The notes under the pieces are model-generated. The model saw only the letters and a program-made list of their open reading frames with translations, was not told where the DNA came from and made no database searches. A stretch of DNA of 64,000 nt, taken from positions 1 through 64,000 of the forward strand of contig CANQWO010000001.1 of NCBI GenBank assembly GCA_947627565.1, read 5' to 3'. The DNA is from an uncultured Clostridia bacterium (GTDB lineage: Bacteria; Bacillota; Clostridia; Christensenellales; Borkfalkiaceae). Below, in pieces: positions 33,098 to 42,383 of the stretch (the stretch's first letter is position 1; every line of letters starts with the position of its first letter). Made by a program: the position numbers and the translations under genes.

Positions 33098-33867
33098 TTC
33101 TTTTTGGATTTTTTGCGATTGATCGCGCGCTCCGCCGCCCGCGCCTCCATCTCTTCCTTGGCGCGCCGCCCCGCCTCTTCGATGGCTCTCTCGCGGGCAG
33201 CCTTTTTTTCGCGGTCGCGCTGTTCCATGAACGCGCCGATGAGATAGGCGATCCCGCTCACGAGAACGGGAAGAAGCGCGATGAGAAGAGACCAGTAGCC
33301 GCTCACGGCGATGCCGACGCCCTCTGCGGCCGTTCCGAACCATGTGATGGGCAGGTACGCCCAACCAGCCAACATGATAAAGAGAAAACTCGCATAGGCC
33401 CAAATCTCATTGAGACGGCCGACATCCATATAGAGCTGCAAAGTCCCCGTCACGATCGCGATGATAAACGCGGGGATCGCGGCAAAAAAGCCGATCAAAA
33501 ATCCTTTCCAGACCCGATATTCCCGTTCGGGCGTGTGATCCGTGCCCGATTGGATGCCGAAGAGCGCGTTTTTGCGACGGATCTCGCCCACGACATAAAA
33601 CCCGTAATGCGTCTTCCCGAAATTATAACAAAGATGGACGTTGAATGCGACGCCGCCCGCTATGCAGAGGCATTGGAGCACGATCTCCAGCGCGTTGGTC
33701 CCATTTTCGTCGATCGCGGAACATGCCAACGCCAAAAGGCTCATGAAAAGATACATGAGATAGACGGTGACCGAGCGGCGGAAGCACTCCCAAGCCGTGC
33801 GGTAAATGAGTTGCCAGCGCGTCGGAGCAGAATGATCCTTCTTCTTGCGCTTGGATTCGTTGAACAT
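33094..33867 (-). CDS. Multi-spanning membrane protein of unknown function
   Basis: 257 aa from the ATG at 33867 (SD AGGGGA); codons further upstream lie in the promoter. Five or six hydrophobic segments occupy about residues 28-210. The C-terminal 45 residues form a highly charged helix (EQRDREKKAARERAI, EEAGRRAKEEMEAR) ending in NRKKSKKK, probably cytoplasmic and RNA- or phospholipid-binding by charge only. I do not recognise a family. It is the first gene of the operon membrane protein-rsmD-coaD-aroF-pheA, under a consensus promoter. Confidence 0.78.
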   Translation of the reverse strand: MFNESKRKKKDHSAPTRWQLIYRTAWECFRRSVTVYLMYLFMSLLALACSAIDENGTNALEIVLQCLCIAGGVAFNVHLCYNFGKTHYGFYVVGEIRRKNALFGIQSGTDHTPEREYRVWKGFLIGFFAAIPAFIIAIVTGTLQLYMDVGRLNEIWAYASFLFIMLAGWAYLPITWFGTAAEGVGIAVSGYWSLLIALLPVLVSGIAYLIGAFMEQRDREKKAARERAIEEAGRRAKEEMEARAAERAINRKKSKKK

Positions 33868-33904
33868 TTGTCTTTCCCCTTGGGGACGGGTCCCCCATTG
33901 CGTC

Positions 33905-33933
33905 ATTATACCATTTTTGCATATCACTGTCAA
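33905..33933 (-). promoter_or_regulatory. Perfect sigmaA consensus promoter of the rsmD-coaD-aroF-pheA operon
   Basis: On the minus strand TTGACA (33933-33928) and TATAAT (33910-33905) with a 17-base spacer: both hexamers and the spacing are ideal. The leader is about 30 bases and contains a GGGGAC/GTCCCC palindrome at 33882-33895. Confidence 0.85.
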
Positions 33934-33947
33934 GTCATACGCCTTTT

Positions 33948-34059
33948 TTATGCAAAGAAAGTGATCATGTTTTCGGCGATCGCGCCCTCCGGCGGAATCT
34001 CGTGGCCGCCATGCGGGACTTCGGCGGCGGCTTGTCCCGACTCTGCGCGCAGGCGCTTC
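33948..34059 (-). pseudogene. C-terminal fragment of an esterase/phospholipase-type hydrolase
   Basis: Directly after the alr stop, but in another frame, 37 codons read AESGQAAAEVPHGGHEIP then PEGAIAENMITFFA and stop at 33948. HGGHEIPPE.. is how carboxylesterase/phospholipase alpha/beta-hydrolases end, with the catalytic His; codon usage is like the neighbours (many GNC/GNG codons). No start codon or hydrolase body is present, and upstream the frame runs over alr. It looks like the 3' stump of a deleted gene; a short novel ORF is less likely. Confidence 0.4.
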
Positions 34060-35049
34060 TCATCCGTTGCGATACACCCTTTCCGCCTTCGTTCCGACGG
34101 ACACCAACACTTCGTAGGCCGAAGTGCCGTGCGCGGCCGCATAGGCCGCGGCGTCCTCCAACACGCATACCCGTTCCCCGACGGGACGTCTCCCCTCCGC
34201 AACGCAGGCGTCCATGCAGAGATTGCCGACGCCGAGCCCGCCGACGCGGAAAAAGCCGTCGCCGTAGCCGACACGAAGGGTATGGAGCGCCTCAAAGCGC
34301 CTCTGTGCGCGCGCATATCCGACGCCGTTCCCATACGGCGTGCGCGCATCGGAGACGGTCGCATACACGCGCATGGCGGGGCGCAGACGCGGGCAAACAA
34401 ACCCCGCGGGGGCATAGCCGTAGAGTCCGAGCCCGACCCGCGCGGCGTCCGCACGCACGCCGGCCAACACGCCGCCCGTCGCCGCGAGATGAGAGATCGC
34501 CGCCGGAAAGCATTCGCGGACGCACTCGCACGCCAAAGAAAAGGCCGCCCGCTGTTCCTCCAGAGCCGTTTGGTCTTCCGGCGCGTAGAGATGGGAAAAT
34601 ACCCCCTCGACGGAGACGCCGCATCTGAGCGCGGCGCGCGCCAATTCGCCCGCGCGGTCCGCCCGCACGCCGTAGCGGTTCATGCCCGTGTTGACGCAGA
34701 GGTGCGCGGTAATATTCTCCCGTGCGCACAGATGCAGGGAACGGACCGATCCGACGGAGGCCGTAAGGCGATAAGCCGCCATGTTCAACGCCTCCTCTCG
34801 GGTAAGAGGAGGCGTGAGAACGAGAATATCTTTTTGGATCCCGGCAACTCTGAGCGCCTTCCCCTCCCCGATCGCCGCGACGGCGAACATCGCGGCATGC
34901 GGTTCGAGCGCATGGGCGACTTCAGGCGCGCCGTGGCCGTAGGCATCGTCTTTGACGACGGCGATGAGCGGAGAATGCGCGATTTCGGCAAGATAGGCCG
35001 CGTTCGCGCGGATGCGGGCAAGATCGATGACGGCAACGATGGACGGCAT
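34060..35049 (-). CDS. alr: Alanine racemase, short form
   Basis: 329 aa against a usual 370-390. PLP enzyme making D-alanine for peptidoglycan. The PLP lysine is in AVVKDDAYGHG; the catalytic Tyr of the second domain in VGYGDGFFR; NLCMD supplies the conserved Met-Asp. The C-terminal beta-domain is shortened around GVGNLCMDACVAEGRRPVG, which explains the length. GGAGG lies only one base from the ATG at 35049, an unusually tight spacing; no better start is visible. It follows the zinc-ribbon gene by 32 bases. It could serve germination (spore-coat Alr) as well as wall synthesis. Confidence 0.88.
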   Translation of the reverse strand: MPSIVAVIDLARIRANAAYLAEIAHSPLIAVVKDDAYGHGAPEVAHALEPHAAMFAVAAIGEGKALRVAGIQKDILVLTPPLTREEALNMAAYRLTASVGSVRSLHLCARENITAHLCVNTGMNRYGVRADRAGELARAALRCGVSVEGVFSHLYAPEDQTALEEQRAAFSLACECVRECFPAAISHLAATGGVLAGVRADAARVGLGLYGYAPAGFVCPRLRPAMRVYATVSDARTPYGNGVGYARAQRRFEALHTLRVGYGDGFFRVGGLGVGNLCMDACVAEGRRPVGERVCVLEDAAAYAAAHGTSAYEVLVSVGTKAERVYRNG

Positions 35050-35081
35050 ACCTCCATCGTATGCGCGAAATCCGATCGGCG

Positions 35082-35783
35082 TTACGGCTTATAGATGAAG
35101 CGGTGGCAGCTTTCGCATTCCACGACATTGCCGCTCGCGAGTTCACTCTGGTGATACTTGGGAAATTCGAATCCGCACATGCAGAAGTCTCCCCGCAGCG
35201 GGACGACAATGGGAAAGATCCGCTCCCTCCGCTTCTGCTGGTAGCGTTCGAGGATGGGCGGCGCGATCTTCTTGGAAATGGCGTCGAGCTTCTCCGTGAT
35301 TTTCTTGACTTCCTCCGCCCGCTCATTCTTGATCGCCTTGAATTTTTCGCTGTACTCTTTGTATTGCTTCTGCATGGCGATGGTCTGATCCTTGAATTTC
35401 TTATATTCTTCGGATGCGGCATTGACCTCCGCGATCAGTTTGTTGAGCTCGGCTTTGACGGCGCGCAGCTTTTCGAGCAAGGCCTGCGCGTTCTTTTTAT
35501 AAAACGAGATATCCCCGCCGCTCTCTTCGAGGATCTCATCGAGATCGGCATATTCGGCAATGGCCTTCGTCGTCTCCTCGACGCGCGCCGCGAGATCGTC
35601 CCGCAGATTCTTCAGTTCCACCGCGTGGCGGTCGTAGGCCTCCAGCTTTTCGCGGGCCGTCTCCATAAACTTCTTGGCCTGCATAAATTTCTTACGCTCT
35701 TCGCTGGCGGCGATCTCCTGCTCGATCTTGCGCAGTTCCGCGTCCACTTTCTGATATTCCAACAATTCATTCGATACCGGCAT
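35082..35783 (-). CDS. Coiled-coil protein with C4 zinc ribbon (DUF164/CT398-like)
   Basis: 233 aa, SD GGGAGG before the ATG. Residues 5-185 are almost entirely helical coiled coil (KVDAELRKIEQEIAASEER and onward). The C-terminal 45 residues are a zinc ribbon with FCMCGFEF and VVECESCHRFIY. Proteins of this kind occur throughout bacteria next to nif3-like genes, as here; the function is unknown, with structural hints of a role in protein secretion or nucleic-acid binding. Confidence 0.85.
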   Translation of the reverse strand: MPVSNELLEYQKVDAELRKIEQEIAASEERKKFMQAKKFMETAREKLEAYDRHAVELKNLRDDLAARVEETTKAIAEYADLDEILEESGGDISFYKKNAQALLEKLRAVKAELNKLIAEVNAASEEYKKFKDQTIAMQKQYKEYSEKFKAIKNERAEEVKKITEKLDAISKKIAPPILERYQQKRRERIFPIVVPLRGDFCMCGFEFPKYHQSELASGNVVECESCHRFIYKP

Positions 35784-35808
35784 AACAGCCTCCCTATTTG
35801 ATTTTCGA

Positions 35809-36582
35809 TTATAAATACCGTTCGTCCGTAAACGACACGACGGGCAGTTTGACGCTGCGGCGGACCGCATCGGCAAACCGCATGAATCCATAGTTCTCCG
35901 CCGCATAGTGCGTGAGCAAAACGACGTTGAGCCCCGCCTCCACCGCCTGCGTGATCACATGATGTTTGGCGTCCGAAGAGACGAGCGTATCCGCGCCGTT
36001 TTTCAAGGCGAATGCGACGGCGCCGTCGGTAAAACCGCCCCCGCAAAAACTCGCGACGCGCTTGACGGTGCCGTTTCCGTAGACGACGACCTTCTTGGTG
36101 CGGAACACTTGCGACGTCTTCTCGGAAAACACTTTCATCGAGCTCTCCCTGACGTCGTAGACCCGCCCGTAGGCGCCGCCGTTGAGCGTCTCCATGCAGG
36201 CGAGCGGCGTCTCGCCGCCGAGCCCGCGCATCATCCACTCGTCGATCCCGTTCGGCGCGGCGTCGAGATTGAGATGGGCGGAGAGCACCGAGATCCCCGC
36301 GGCGATACACGCCGTGAGCTTGTCCGCCGCCTCGCCGTTGATCTGCATCAGCGCGTTCCATATGGCGGGATGATGCGTGACGATGCAGTTCGCGCCCGCC
36401 TTTTTTGCCGCCTCGACCGCGCGCATGGAGAGGTCGAGAGAAAACAGGATCCCCTTGAGTTCCCTGCCGCAATCGAGGAGCAGGCCGCTGTTGTCGTGAT
36501 AGCCGAAACGGTTGATAAATTCTTCGGACAGCGCAAAGGGCGCGAGCCCGTCGATCAGTTCATAGAGTTCTTTGGATCTCAT
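35809..36582 (-). CDS. Nif3-like dinuclear metal-centre protein (YqfO family)
   Basis: 257 aa. Metal-binding motifs are visible: IVTHHPAIW, the SAHLNLDAAPNG segment, SSDAKHHV and LLTHYAAE. The family is annotated as GTP cyclohydrolase I type 2 homologue, but its physiological role is unsettled. The start overlaps trmK by 23 bases, with AGGAG eight bases upstream. It belongs to the downstream part of the rpoD operon. Confidence 0.9.
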   Translation of the reverse strand: MRSKELYELIDGLAPFALSEEFINRFGYHDNSGLLLDCGRELKGILFSLDLSMRAVEAAKKAGANCIVTHHPAIWNALMQINGEAADKLTACIAAGISVLSAHLNLDAAPNGIDEWMMRGLGGETPLACMETLNGGAYGRVYDVRESSMKVFSEKTSQVFRTKKVVVYGNGTVKRVASFCGGGFTDGAVAFALKNGADTLVSSDAKHHVITQAVEAGLNVVLLTHYAAENYGFMRFADAVRRSVKLPVVSFTDERYL

Positions 36583-37237
36583 CGATGATCTCCTCTCTTT
36601 CGTGAAATTGTTCGGTGAGTGCGGCGCGGCTCTTCGCATTCATGCCTTCCGCCGCAAGACGGTTCCGAAGTTTATCCCGCTCCTCCCGCATCTTGTTCAG
36701 AAACGGGAACGGCGAATTTCCGTTGAGGTTGTCCCGCCCATAGCGGAACTCCTGCTCGGTATAGGCGTCTCCCCCCGCCGCACTGCCCGATATGAGATCG
36801 TAATATCTCCGCTGTGCGCGCTCCTCCGAAAAGGTCACGTCGCGCTCCAGATGCGCGCCGCGGGCGACGAGGAACCGGCGGACTTTCTCGCTGTTCTTCA
36901 TCGGCTGCAAGACAAACCGCTGCGGAAGCGGAAATTTTTCGAGAATGGAGACGATCTGCTCCCCGCCCATTCCCGCGATCAGCACGAGATCGCAGGGCTC
37001 CGGAAGGCCTTCGAGCCCGTCGCCGACGACGGGGAAACACCGCCCCGCCGCGATCTCCTTCGCGAGAAGCCGCTCGGCCTTTCGCAGACTCGCCGCGCTG
37101 ATGTCCGAGAGATAGGCCCGCTCGCACAGTTGATTTTCCAACATATATTTCGTCATATAGCCGTGGTCGCAGCCGATGTCCGCAAAGACACGGCAGCGCG
37201 GCAAAAACGAACAAATATGCGCGACCCGCTCCTTCAT
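36560..37237 (-). CDS. trmK: tRNA (adenine22-N1)-methyltransferase
   Basis: 225 aa. N-terminal Rossmann SAM domain: VFADIGCDHGYMTKYM, AYLSDIS, LVLIAGMGGEQIV; C-terminal helical coiled coil typical of TrmK. It methylates N1 of A22 in tRNA. The ATG shares one base with the rpoD stop. Position between rpoD and nif3 is the conserved Firmicutes order (yqfN). Confidence 0.94.
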   Translation of the reverse strand: MKERVAHICSFLPRCRVFADIGCDHGYMTKYMLENQLCERAYLSDISAASLRKAERLLAKEIAAGRCFPVVGDGLEGLPEPCDLVLIAGMGGEQIVSILEKFPLPQRFVLQPMKNSEKVRRFLVARGAHLERDVTFSEERAQRRYYDLISGSAAGGDAYTEQEFRYGRDNLNGNSPFPFLNKMREERDKLRNRLAAEGMNAKSRAALTEQFHEREEIIDEIQRTL

Positions 37238-38292
37238 CAGTTGAGGAAGTCTCTGAGTTTCTTGCTCCGCGACGGATGGCGCAGTTTTCGGAGCGCCTTG
37301 GCCTCTATCTGACGGATGCGTTCGCGCGTGACGTTAAATTCCCGCCCCACCTCTTCCAAGGTGCGCGGCTTCCCGTCGTCGATGCCGTATCTGAGCCGCA
37401 AGACTTTTTCTTCGCGGGGCGTGAGCGTATCCAATACGCCGAGGAGCTGCTCCTTGAGCATGATGAATGTGACGGAATCCCCGGGCGTCTGCGTCTTGTC
37501 GTCCTCGATAAAGTCGCCGAGATGGGAATCCTCCTCCTCGCCGATGGGCGTCTCGAGCGAGACGGGGTCCTGCGCGATCTTCTGGATCTCCATGACGCGC
37601 TGGACGTCGATGCCCATGGCTTCGGCGATCTCTTCGGGAAGGGGCTCGCGGCCGTTCTCCTGAAGCAACATCCGCGAAACACGGGTCAGTTTGTTGATGG
37701 TCTCCACCATATGGACGGGAATGCGGATGGTGCGCGCCTGGTCGGCAATGGCACGGGTGATGGATTGGCGGATCCACCACGTCGCATACGTCGAAAACTT
37801 GAAGCCCTTCTGGTAATCGAATTTTTCGACGGCCTTCATGAGCCCGAGATTGCCCTCCTGAATGAGGTCCAGGAACAGCATGCCGCGGCCGACATAGCGC
37901 TTTGCAATGGACACAACAAGGCGGAGATTGGCCTCGGAGAGGCGGCGTTTGGCCTCCTCGTCCCCCTCCTGCATCCTGCGCGCGAGTTCGATCTCCTCGT
38001 CGCCCGAAAGCAGCGGGACGCGGCCGATGTCTTTCAAATACATTTTCACGGGGTCGTCGAGACCGATATCCGAGAGTGCTTGCTCGAAGAGTTCCTTGTC
38101 GCGCTCATCTTCGTCGTAGATGGAGACGCCCATCTCCGGGAGCGCCTTATAGACCTGTTCGATCTGTTGGGGCGTGAGATTATATTTCTCCAATGCGTCG
38201 CAGAGCGCATTTGTGGAAATGCTCCCCTTCATCTTATATTCCGACGCAATGGTCTCGATCAATTCTCCCAATTTTTGTTCTGTGACGTTCAT
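37237..38292 (-). CDS. rpoD: Primary sigma factor SigA (RpoD)
   Basis: 351 aa. Region 1.1 occupies about the first 75 residues ([26 protein letters not shown]). Region 1.2 begins at [17 protein letters not shown], region 2 has [19 protein letters not shown] and [17 protein letters not shown], region 4 ends in [24 protein letters not shown]. It recognises the TTGACA/TATAAT promoters seen throughout this window. The SD GGAGG precedes the ATG at 38292, which overlaps the dnaG stop by four bases. Confidence 0.97.
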   Translation of the reverse strand: MNVTEQKLGELIETIASEYKMKGSISTNALCDALEKYNLTPQQIEQVYKALPEMGVSIYDEDERDKELFEQALSDIGLDDPVKMYLKDIGRVPLLSGDEEIELARRMQEGDEEAKRRLSEANLRLVVSIAKRYVGRGMLFLDLIQEGNLGLMKAVEKFDYQKGFKFSTYATWWIRQSITRAIADQARTIRIPVHMVETINKLTRVSRMLLQENGREPLPEEIAEAMGIDVQRVMEIQKIAQDPVSLETPIGEEEDSHLGDFIEDDKTQTPGDSVTFIMLKEQLLGVLDTLTPREEKVLRLRYGIDDGKPRTLEEVGREFNVTRERIRQIEAKALRKLRHPSRSKKLRDFLN

Positions 38293-40085
38293 TGTTTTCC
38301 TCCGCTCTGTTTCTTCATTCGGTTCAGTTGTTTGGTAAATTCGTTGATCTTCAAAAGGCTCTCCCGCCGTTCCTCCGGCGACTGCGCCTGCAGATACCGT
38401 TCCGTCTCCGCGGCTTTGCGCGCGGTGAGCGAACAGATCCGGAGCGTCGTGAGGCAATCGTTGAAATATCGCTCCGCGTTGGGCCCGTCGAGATTGTCTC
38501 CGTAGTCGAGATTGAGGATCTCCGACAATTCGCCGTCCGCGTCGATGAGATCGAAGAGGCCCGCGGGACGGAGAGCGCCCGCCTGCCTACCTTGTATGAT
38601 ATACGCCGCGATGGCGCGGTGTTCCTCATCGGCGAGATCAAGCGTCGCAGGATCGCAGGAAGCCGCATAGGGTTTGGAGAGCAGACATGCCGCCAAGACA
38701 AAGCGCGCCGCGAGCTTTTCCCCCGAGGCGGGTTCTCTTTGCTTCACTTCGGGCGCGGCCGTCTCCCGCTCCGCGCGGGGGGCGTGCTCCAAATCGCTCG
38801 CAAGCGCGGCCTGGCTGATGCCCGATTCCCTCGAAAGATGCACCAACAGCTCTTCCCGCTCCGCGGCCGTTTCGGCCTCCTTCAAAATCGCCAAGGAGTC
38901 GCGGATATAATCCCGCTTTTCATACGGATCGTTCAGGTCGTATTTTCTCCTCACGGAGAGCAGGCGAAAATCAATGAGCGGCATCGCCTTGTCGAGGCAG
39001 GCGCGGTAACCCTCCGCGCCCTGCTTGCGGACGACGTCGTCCGGGTCCAGCCCTTCGGGCATGGGAACGACGCGCACTTTGAGCCCCTCGTCTTTGAGGA
39101 TATCGAGTCCGCGGAGATTAGCGCTCTGCCCCGCGAAATCGCCGTCGTAGCTGATGAGAACATTGTCGGTATACCGCTTGGCAAGGCGGGCCTGCTCTTT
39201 GGTGAGCGACGTCCCCATGCTCGCAACGGTGTTGTGAAATCCCGCCTGATACAGCGAGATGGCGTCCATATACCCCTCCACCATGATGAGGTTGGGGATC
39301 GCGCCGAGCCGCTTCTCTTTCTTGACGAGATTGATGTTGAAGAGCGTCTTGCTCTTGTTGAAGAGCACCGTCTCCCGCGTGTTTTTATATTTCGCGCGGT
39401 CGGTCGGCTTCATGACCCTGCCGCCGAACGCAATGACTTCGTCGAGTTGGTCGATGATGGGAATGATGAGGCGTCCGCCCTGCGCATCGATGAGACGGCC
39501 CCCGTCCGTGCGCGCGCATGCGCCGCTCTCCACGCATTCCTCGGGCGTATAACCGTGCGCAAGAAGGTGCGCGGGAAGCCCGGTAAAATCGAGGGACGCG
39601 CCGATCCCGAACTTGCGGAGCGTGGAATTTTCCAGCCCGCGCGAGGCGATATAGGCGAGATGTTCTCCCGCCTTGCCCGCATAGAGATTGTTGAGATAGA
39701 ACCGCGCGGCCGTCTTCATGAGCGACGACAGCCTGTCCCGCCGCTTTTTCTTGGCGGCGGCCTCCTCGGCGGCCTTGTCGTCGTAGGCGGGGACTTCCAG
39801 CCCGACGCGCGCCGCAAGGATCTGCACCGCCTGCATGAAATCGACGTTTTCGTATTCCTTGATGAACGTGATCACGTCCCCCGATACATGACAGCCGAAG
39901 CAGTGATAGTACTTGTCCGCGGCATTGATGGCAAAGGACGGCGTCTTTTCATGATGAAACGGGCAGCATGCCCAATATTGATATCCCCGTCTTTCCAACT
40001 TTACATACGAGCCGATGACGTCAACGATGTCGTTTTTTTCCTTCAAAATGCGGATAAAGTCGTTAAAATCTGCTTTTCCGCTCAT
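38289..40085 (-). CDS. dnaG: DNA primase
   Basis: 598 aa. The N-terminal CHC2 zinc domain has [13 protein letters not shown] and [11 protein letters not shown]; the catalytic TOPRIM domain has [14 protein letters not shown] and [12 protein letters not shown]; the C-terminal third is the DnaB-interacting region. It synthesises primers at the replication fork. It lies between dgt-like and rpoD genes with four-base overlaps at both ends, the Firmicutes macromolecular synthesis operon. Confidence 0.97.
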   Translation of the reverse strand: MSGKADFNDFIRILKEKNDIVDVIGSYVKLERRGYQYWACCPFHHEKTPSFAINAADKYYHCFGCHVSGDVITFIKEYENVDFMQAVQILAARVGLEVPAYDDKAAEEAAAKKKRRDRLSSLMKTAARFYLNNLYAGKAGEHLAYIASRGLENSTLRKFGIGASLDFTGLPAHLLAHGYTPEECVESGACARTDGGRLIDAQGGRLIIPIIDQLDEVIAFGGRVMKPTDRAKYKNTRETVLFNKSKTLFNINLVKKEKRLGAIPNLIMVEGYMDAISLYQAGFHNTVASMGTSLTKEQARLAKRYTDNVLISYDGDFAGQSANLRGLDILKDEGLKVRVVPMPEGLDPDDVVRKQGAEGYRACLDKAMPLIDFRLLSVRRKYDLNDPYEKRDYIRDSLAILKEAETAAEREELLVHLSRESGISQAALASDLEHAPRAERETAAPEVKQREPASGEKLAARFVLAACLLSKPYAASCDPATLDLADEEHRAIAAYIIQGRQAGALRPAGLFDLIDADGELSEILNLDYGDNLDGPNAERYFNDCLTTLRICSLTARKAAETERYLQAQSPEERRESLLKINEFTKQLNRMKKQSGGKQ

Positions 40086-41074
40086 ACGCTGCCCTCCCGC
40101 GGCACAAAGAGCTCCTTGAAGATATTGATCGCATAGCGGTCCGTCATCGACGAAAGATAATCGCAGACGGCGCGGGGGATGTCGTCGGAAGCCGTCTCTT
40201 TGTAGACGGCGGGCAACTCCTCGGGGCGCTCGGAAAAATATGTATAGAGCGCGCAGAGCATGCGCTCGGCGCTCTCCTGGATGAGCTTGTTGGATTGCTC
40301 GTAGACGCGTTCGAACATGAAACTCCGCAGTTCGTCGAGCGCAGCCTGCTTTTCGGCCGACATGCGCACATAGGGCTTGCCCTCCGATTCCGCAAAGATG
40401 TCGCGGATGGCGGTATTGATGCGGGCGGACGTGGTACGCCCGAAGACTTTCACGGGCCCCTGCGGCAGATCTTCTTCCTTCAGAAATCCCGCACGGATGG
40501 CGTCTTCGATGTCGTGGTTGATATAGGCGATGCGGTCGGCAAGCGAGACCGCGACGCCCTCGAGCGTGGCGGGATTCCCGCTCTTGGTATGATTGAGAAT
40601 GCCGTCGCGCACCTCAAACGTCAGGTTCAATCCCTTCCCGTCCTTTTCCAGTTTATCGACGACGCGGAGCGACTGGACGGAGTGGCGGAACCCCGTAGGA
40701 CAGAGCGAATTGAGGACGCGCTCCCCGATGTGGCCGAAGGGCGTATGGCCGAGGTCGTGGCCGAGCGCGATGGCCTCGGTGAGGTCCTCGTTCAAAGAGA
40801 GTACGCGCGCCAACGAACGGGCGATCTGCGCGACGTCGAGCGTGTGCGTGAGACGGGACATATAGTGATCGCCGTCGGGTGCGAAAAAGACCTGCGTCTT
40901 GTTTTTCAGGCGCAGGAATGCCTTGGAATAGATGATCCTGTCGCGATCGCGCTGGAACTCCGTGCGCATGTTGCACGGAGTCTCCTCCCGCAAGCGGCCG
41001 CGCGTATCCGCCGACTTCTTGGCGTATGGAGACAGAAAGGCGTCTTCTTTTTCATATGTCTTAATTTTCATCAT
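40082..41074 (-). CDS. Deoxyguanosine triphosphohydrolase-like HD protein
   Basis: 330 aa. HD-domain motifs: H in SRLTHTLDVAQ, GHDLGHTPFGH, and Asp in SLADRIAYINHD. Short dGTPase-like proteins of this kind regularly precede dnaG in Clostridia; they hydrolyse dNTPs to nucleosides and triphosphate. Two ATGs (41074 and 41071) are possible and neither has a clear SD. It heads the dnaG-rpoD operon; a 27-bp palindromic element lies 62 bases upstream. Confidence 0.9.
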   Translation of the reverse strand: MMKIKTYEKEDAFLSPYAKKSADTRGRLREETPCNMRTEFQRDRDRIIYSKAFLRLKNKTQVFFAPDGDHYMSRLTHTLDVAQIARSLARVLSLNEDLTEAIALGHDLGHTPFGHIGERVLNSLCPTGFRHSVQSLRVVDKLEKDGKGLNLTFEVRDGILNHTKSGNPATLEGVAVSLADRIAYINHDIEDAIRAGFLKEEDLPQGPVKVFGRTTSARINTAIRDIFAESEGKPYVRMSAEKQAALDELRSFMFERVYEQSNKLIQESAERMLCALYTYFSERPEELPAVYKETASDDIPRAVCDYLSSMTDRYAINIFKELFVPREGSV

Positions 41075-41092
41075 TAATTATTTCGCCGAAAA

Positions 41093-41120
41093 GCAAAAAA
41101 TCTCCTCTTTTTTGAGGAAA
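41093..41120 (-). terminator. Terminator of the shikimate operon
   Basis: On the minus strand TCCTC (41118-41114) pairs with GAGGA (41107-41103) around A6, followed by ATTTTTTGC. It lies 62 bases after the SDR stop and before the dgt-like gene. Confidence 0.65.
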
Positions 41121-41135
41121 TTTTTCCGAAAAATC

Positions 41136-41162
41136 ATAATTATGCGTCGCATAGTACTATGC
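41136..41162. repeat. Dispersed 27-bp palindromic element, copy 3
   Basis: Reads ataattatgcg then tcgcatagtactatgc. Its right part GCATAGTACTATGC is a perfect 14-bp palindrome. Copies 1 and 2 are at 9633-9659 and 24170-24196. It lies 19 bases after the SDR stop. Confidence 0.65.
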
Positions 41163-41181
41163 AAACGGCAAAATAGATGCG

Positions 41182-41880
41182 TCAAATATGGAAACCGCCG
41201 TTGACGGGAAGCACGGCTCCCGTGATATAGACGTGCTCCGCCAAAAACACGATCGCCTGCGCCACTTCCTCGGGTTCGCCGAAGCGGCCGAGCGGGATCT
41301 CCTCCCTGAGCGCCCCCCTCTCCGCTTCGGAAAGGCGGGCGTTCATGGCCGTCTCGATGACGCCCGGCGTCACGCAGTTGACCGTGATCCCCGCCGGCGC
41401 GAGCTCCTTCGCGAGCGATTTGGTAAATGCGATCACCGCGCCCTTGGAGGCGCTGTAGACGCTCTCGCAGCTCGCCCCCGTCTCTCCCCAGACGGAGGAG
41501 ACGGCGACGATGGCGCCGCCGCGCCCGAGCATCTTTTTGACGCCGTATTTGCATGCGAGGAAGACGCCGCCCATGTTGATATCCATGATGCGGGAATACT
41601 CCTCCCACGAGACGTCCTGCACCTGCTTGAACAGCTCCGCGCCGGCGTTGCAGACGAGGACGTCCAAGGAAGGAAGGCGGGCGATCAGTTCCCCCATCGC
41701 GCGCTCGTCGCGCACGTCGCACCTGCAAAATGCGATTTCGGGATAGCGGGCCCGAACGGCGCTTGCGCCCGCTTCATCGGAGGCATATGTGGCCGTTACG
41801 AGATAGCCCCGCTCCGCGAGAAGGAGAGCCGTCTGGAGCCCGATGCCGCGCGTCCCGCCCGTGACAAGCGCACGCTTCAT
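41182..41880 (-). CDS. Short-chain dehydrogenase/reductase, FabG-like
   Basis: 232 aa. Cofactor-binding TGGTRGIG at the N-terminus, CNAGA, catalytic Ser in VSSVWGE and YSASKGA (Tyr-x-x-x-Lys), and the VNGGFH end. The general pattern is that of 3-oxoacyl-ACP reductases, but substrate cannot be assigned and there is no fab cluster here. It is the last gene of the aro operon and overlaps aroK by four bases. Confidence 0.88.
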   Translation of the reverse strand: MKRALVTGGTRGIGLQTALLLAERGYLVTATYASDEAGASAVRARYPEIAFCRCDVRDERAMGELIARLPSLDVLVCNAGAELFKQVQDVSWEEYSRIMDINMGGVFLACKYGVKKMLGRGGAIVAVSSVWGETGASCESVYSASKGAVIAFTKSLAKELAPAGITVNCVTPGVIETAMNARLSEAERGALREEIPLGRFGEPEEVAQAIVFLAEHVYITGAVLPVNGGFHI

Positions 41881-42383
41881 AGGACCTCCGCGAGCGCGAC
41901 GACTTCCCGCGCGACGTCGTCGACCGACTTCCCGTCGGTATCCACGATAAAATCGGCGACCGCCTCATAGATGGGCGTCCTGCGCTCCAAGAGTTCGCCG
42001 AGACGTTCGGCCGTCTTGCCCGTGTCCTTGAGGAGGGGGCGGGTGTCGTCGGCGCGGACCCGTTCGAGGAGCGTTTCGAAACTCGCACGCAGAAAGACAA
42101 TCTTCCCGTTTCTCTTCAGGAGTTCATTGTTTTCGGGCATCAGCACGAGCCCGCCGCCCGTCGAGATCACGAGGCCGTCCCGATCGGCGAGTTCGCGCAC
42201 GACCTCCGTCTCCAGCGAGCGGAAGTGGCTCTCCCCGTAATATTCGAAGATGTCCGAGATGCGGCCGTGCCGGTCGCTGATGACGATGTCCGTATCATAC
42301 CATCTGCGTCCCGTGAGCTCGGCGACGCGGATCCCGACGCAGGATTTGCCCACGCCCATCATGCCGCAAAGTACGATGTTCAT
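41877..42383 (-). CDS. aroK: Shikimate kinase
   Basis: 168 aa. Walker A GMMGVGKSCVG at the N-terminus, substrate-binding DTD (YDTDIVI), FRSLE, STGGGLV and the lid R in DDTRPLL. Phosphorylates shikimate with ATP. The ATG at 42383 overlaps the aroQ stop (ATGA); a TTG two codons upstream is less likely. Confidence 0.96.
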   Translation of the reverse strand: MNIVLCGMMGVGKSCVGIRVAELTGRRWYDTDIVISDRHGRISDIFEYYGESHFRSLETEVVRELADRDGLVISTGGGLVLMPENNELLKRNGKIVFLRASFETLLERVRADDTRPLLKDTGKTAERLGELLERRTPIYEAVADFIVDTDGKSVDDVAREVVALAEVL

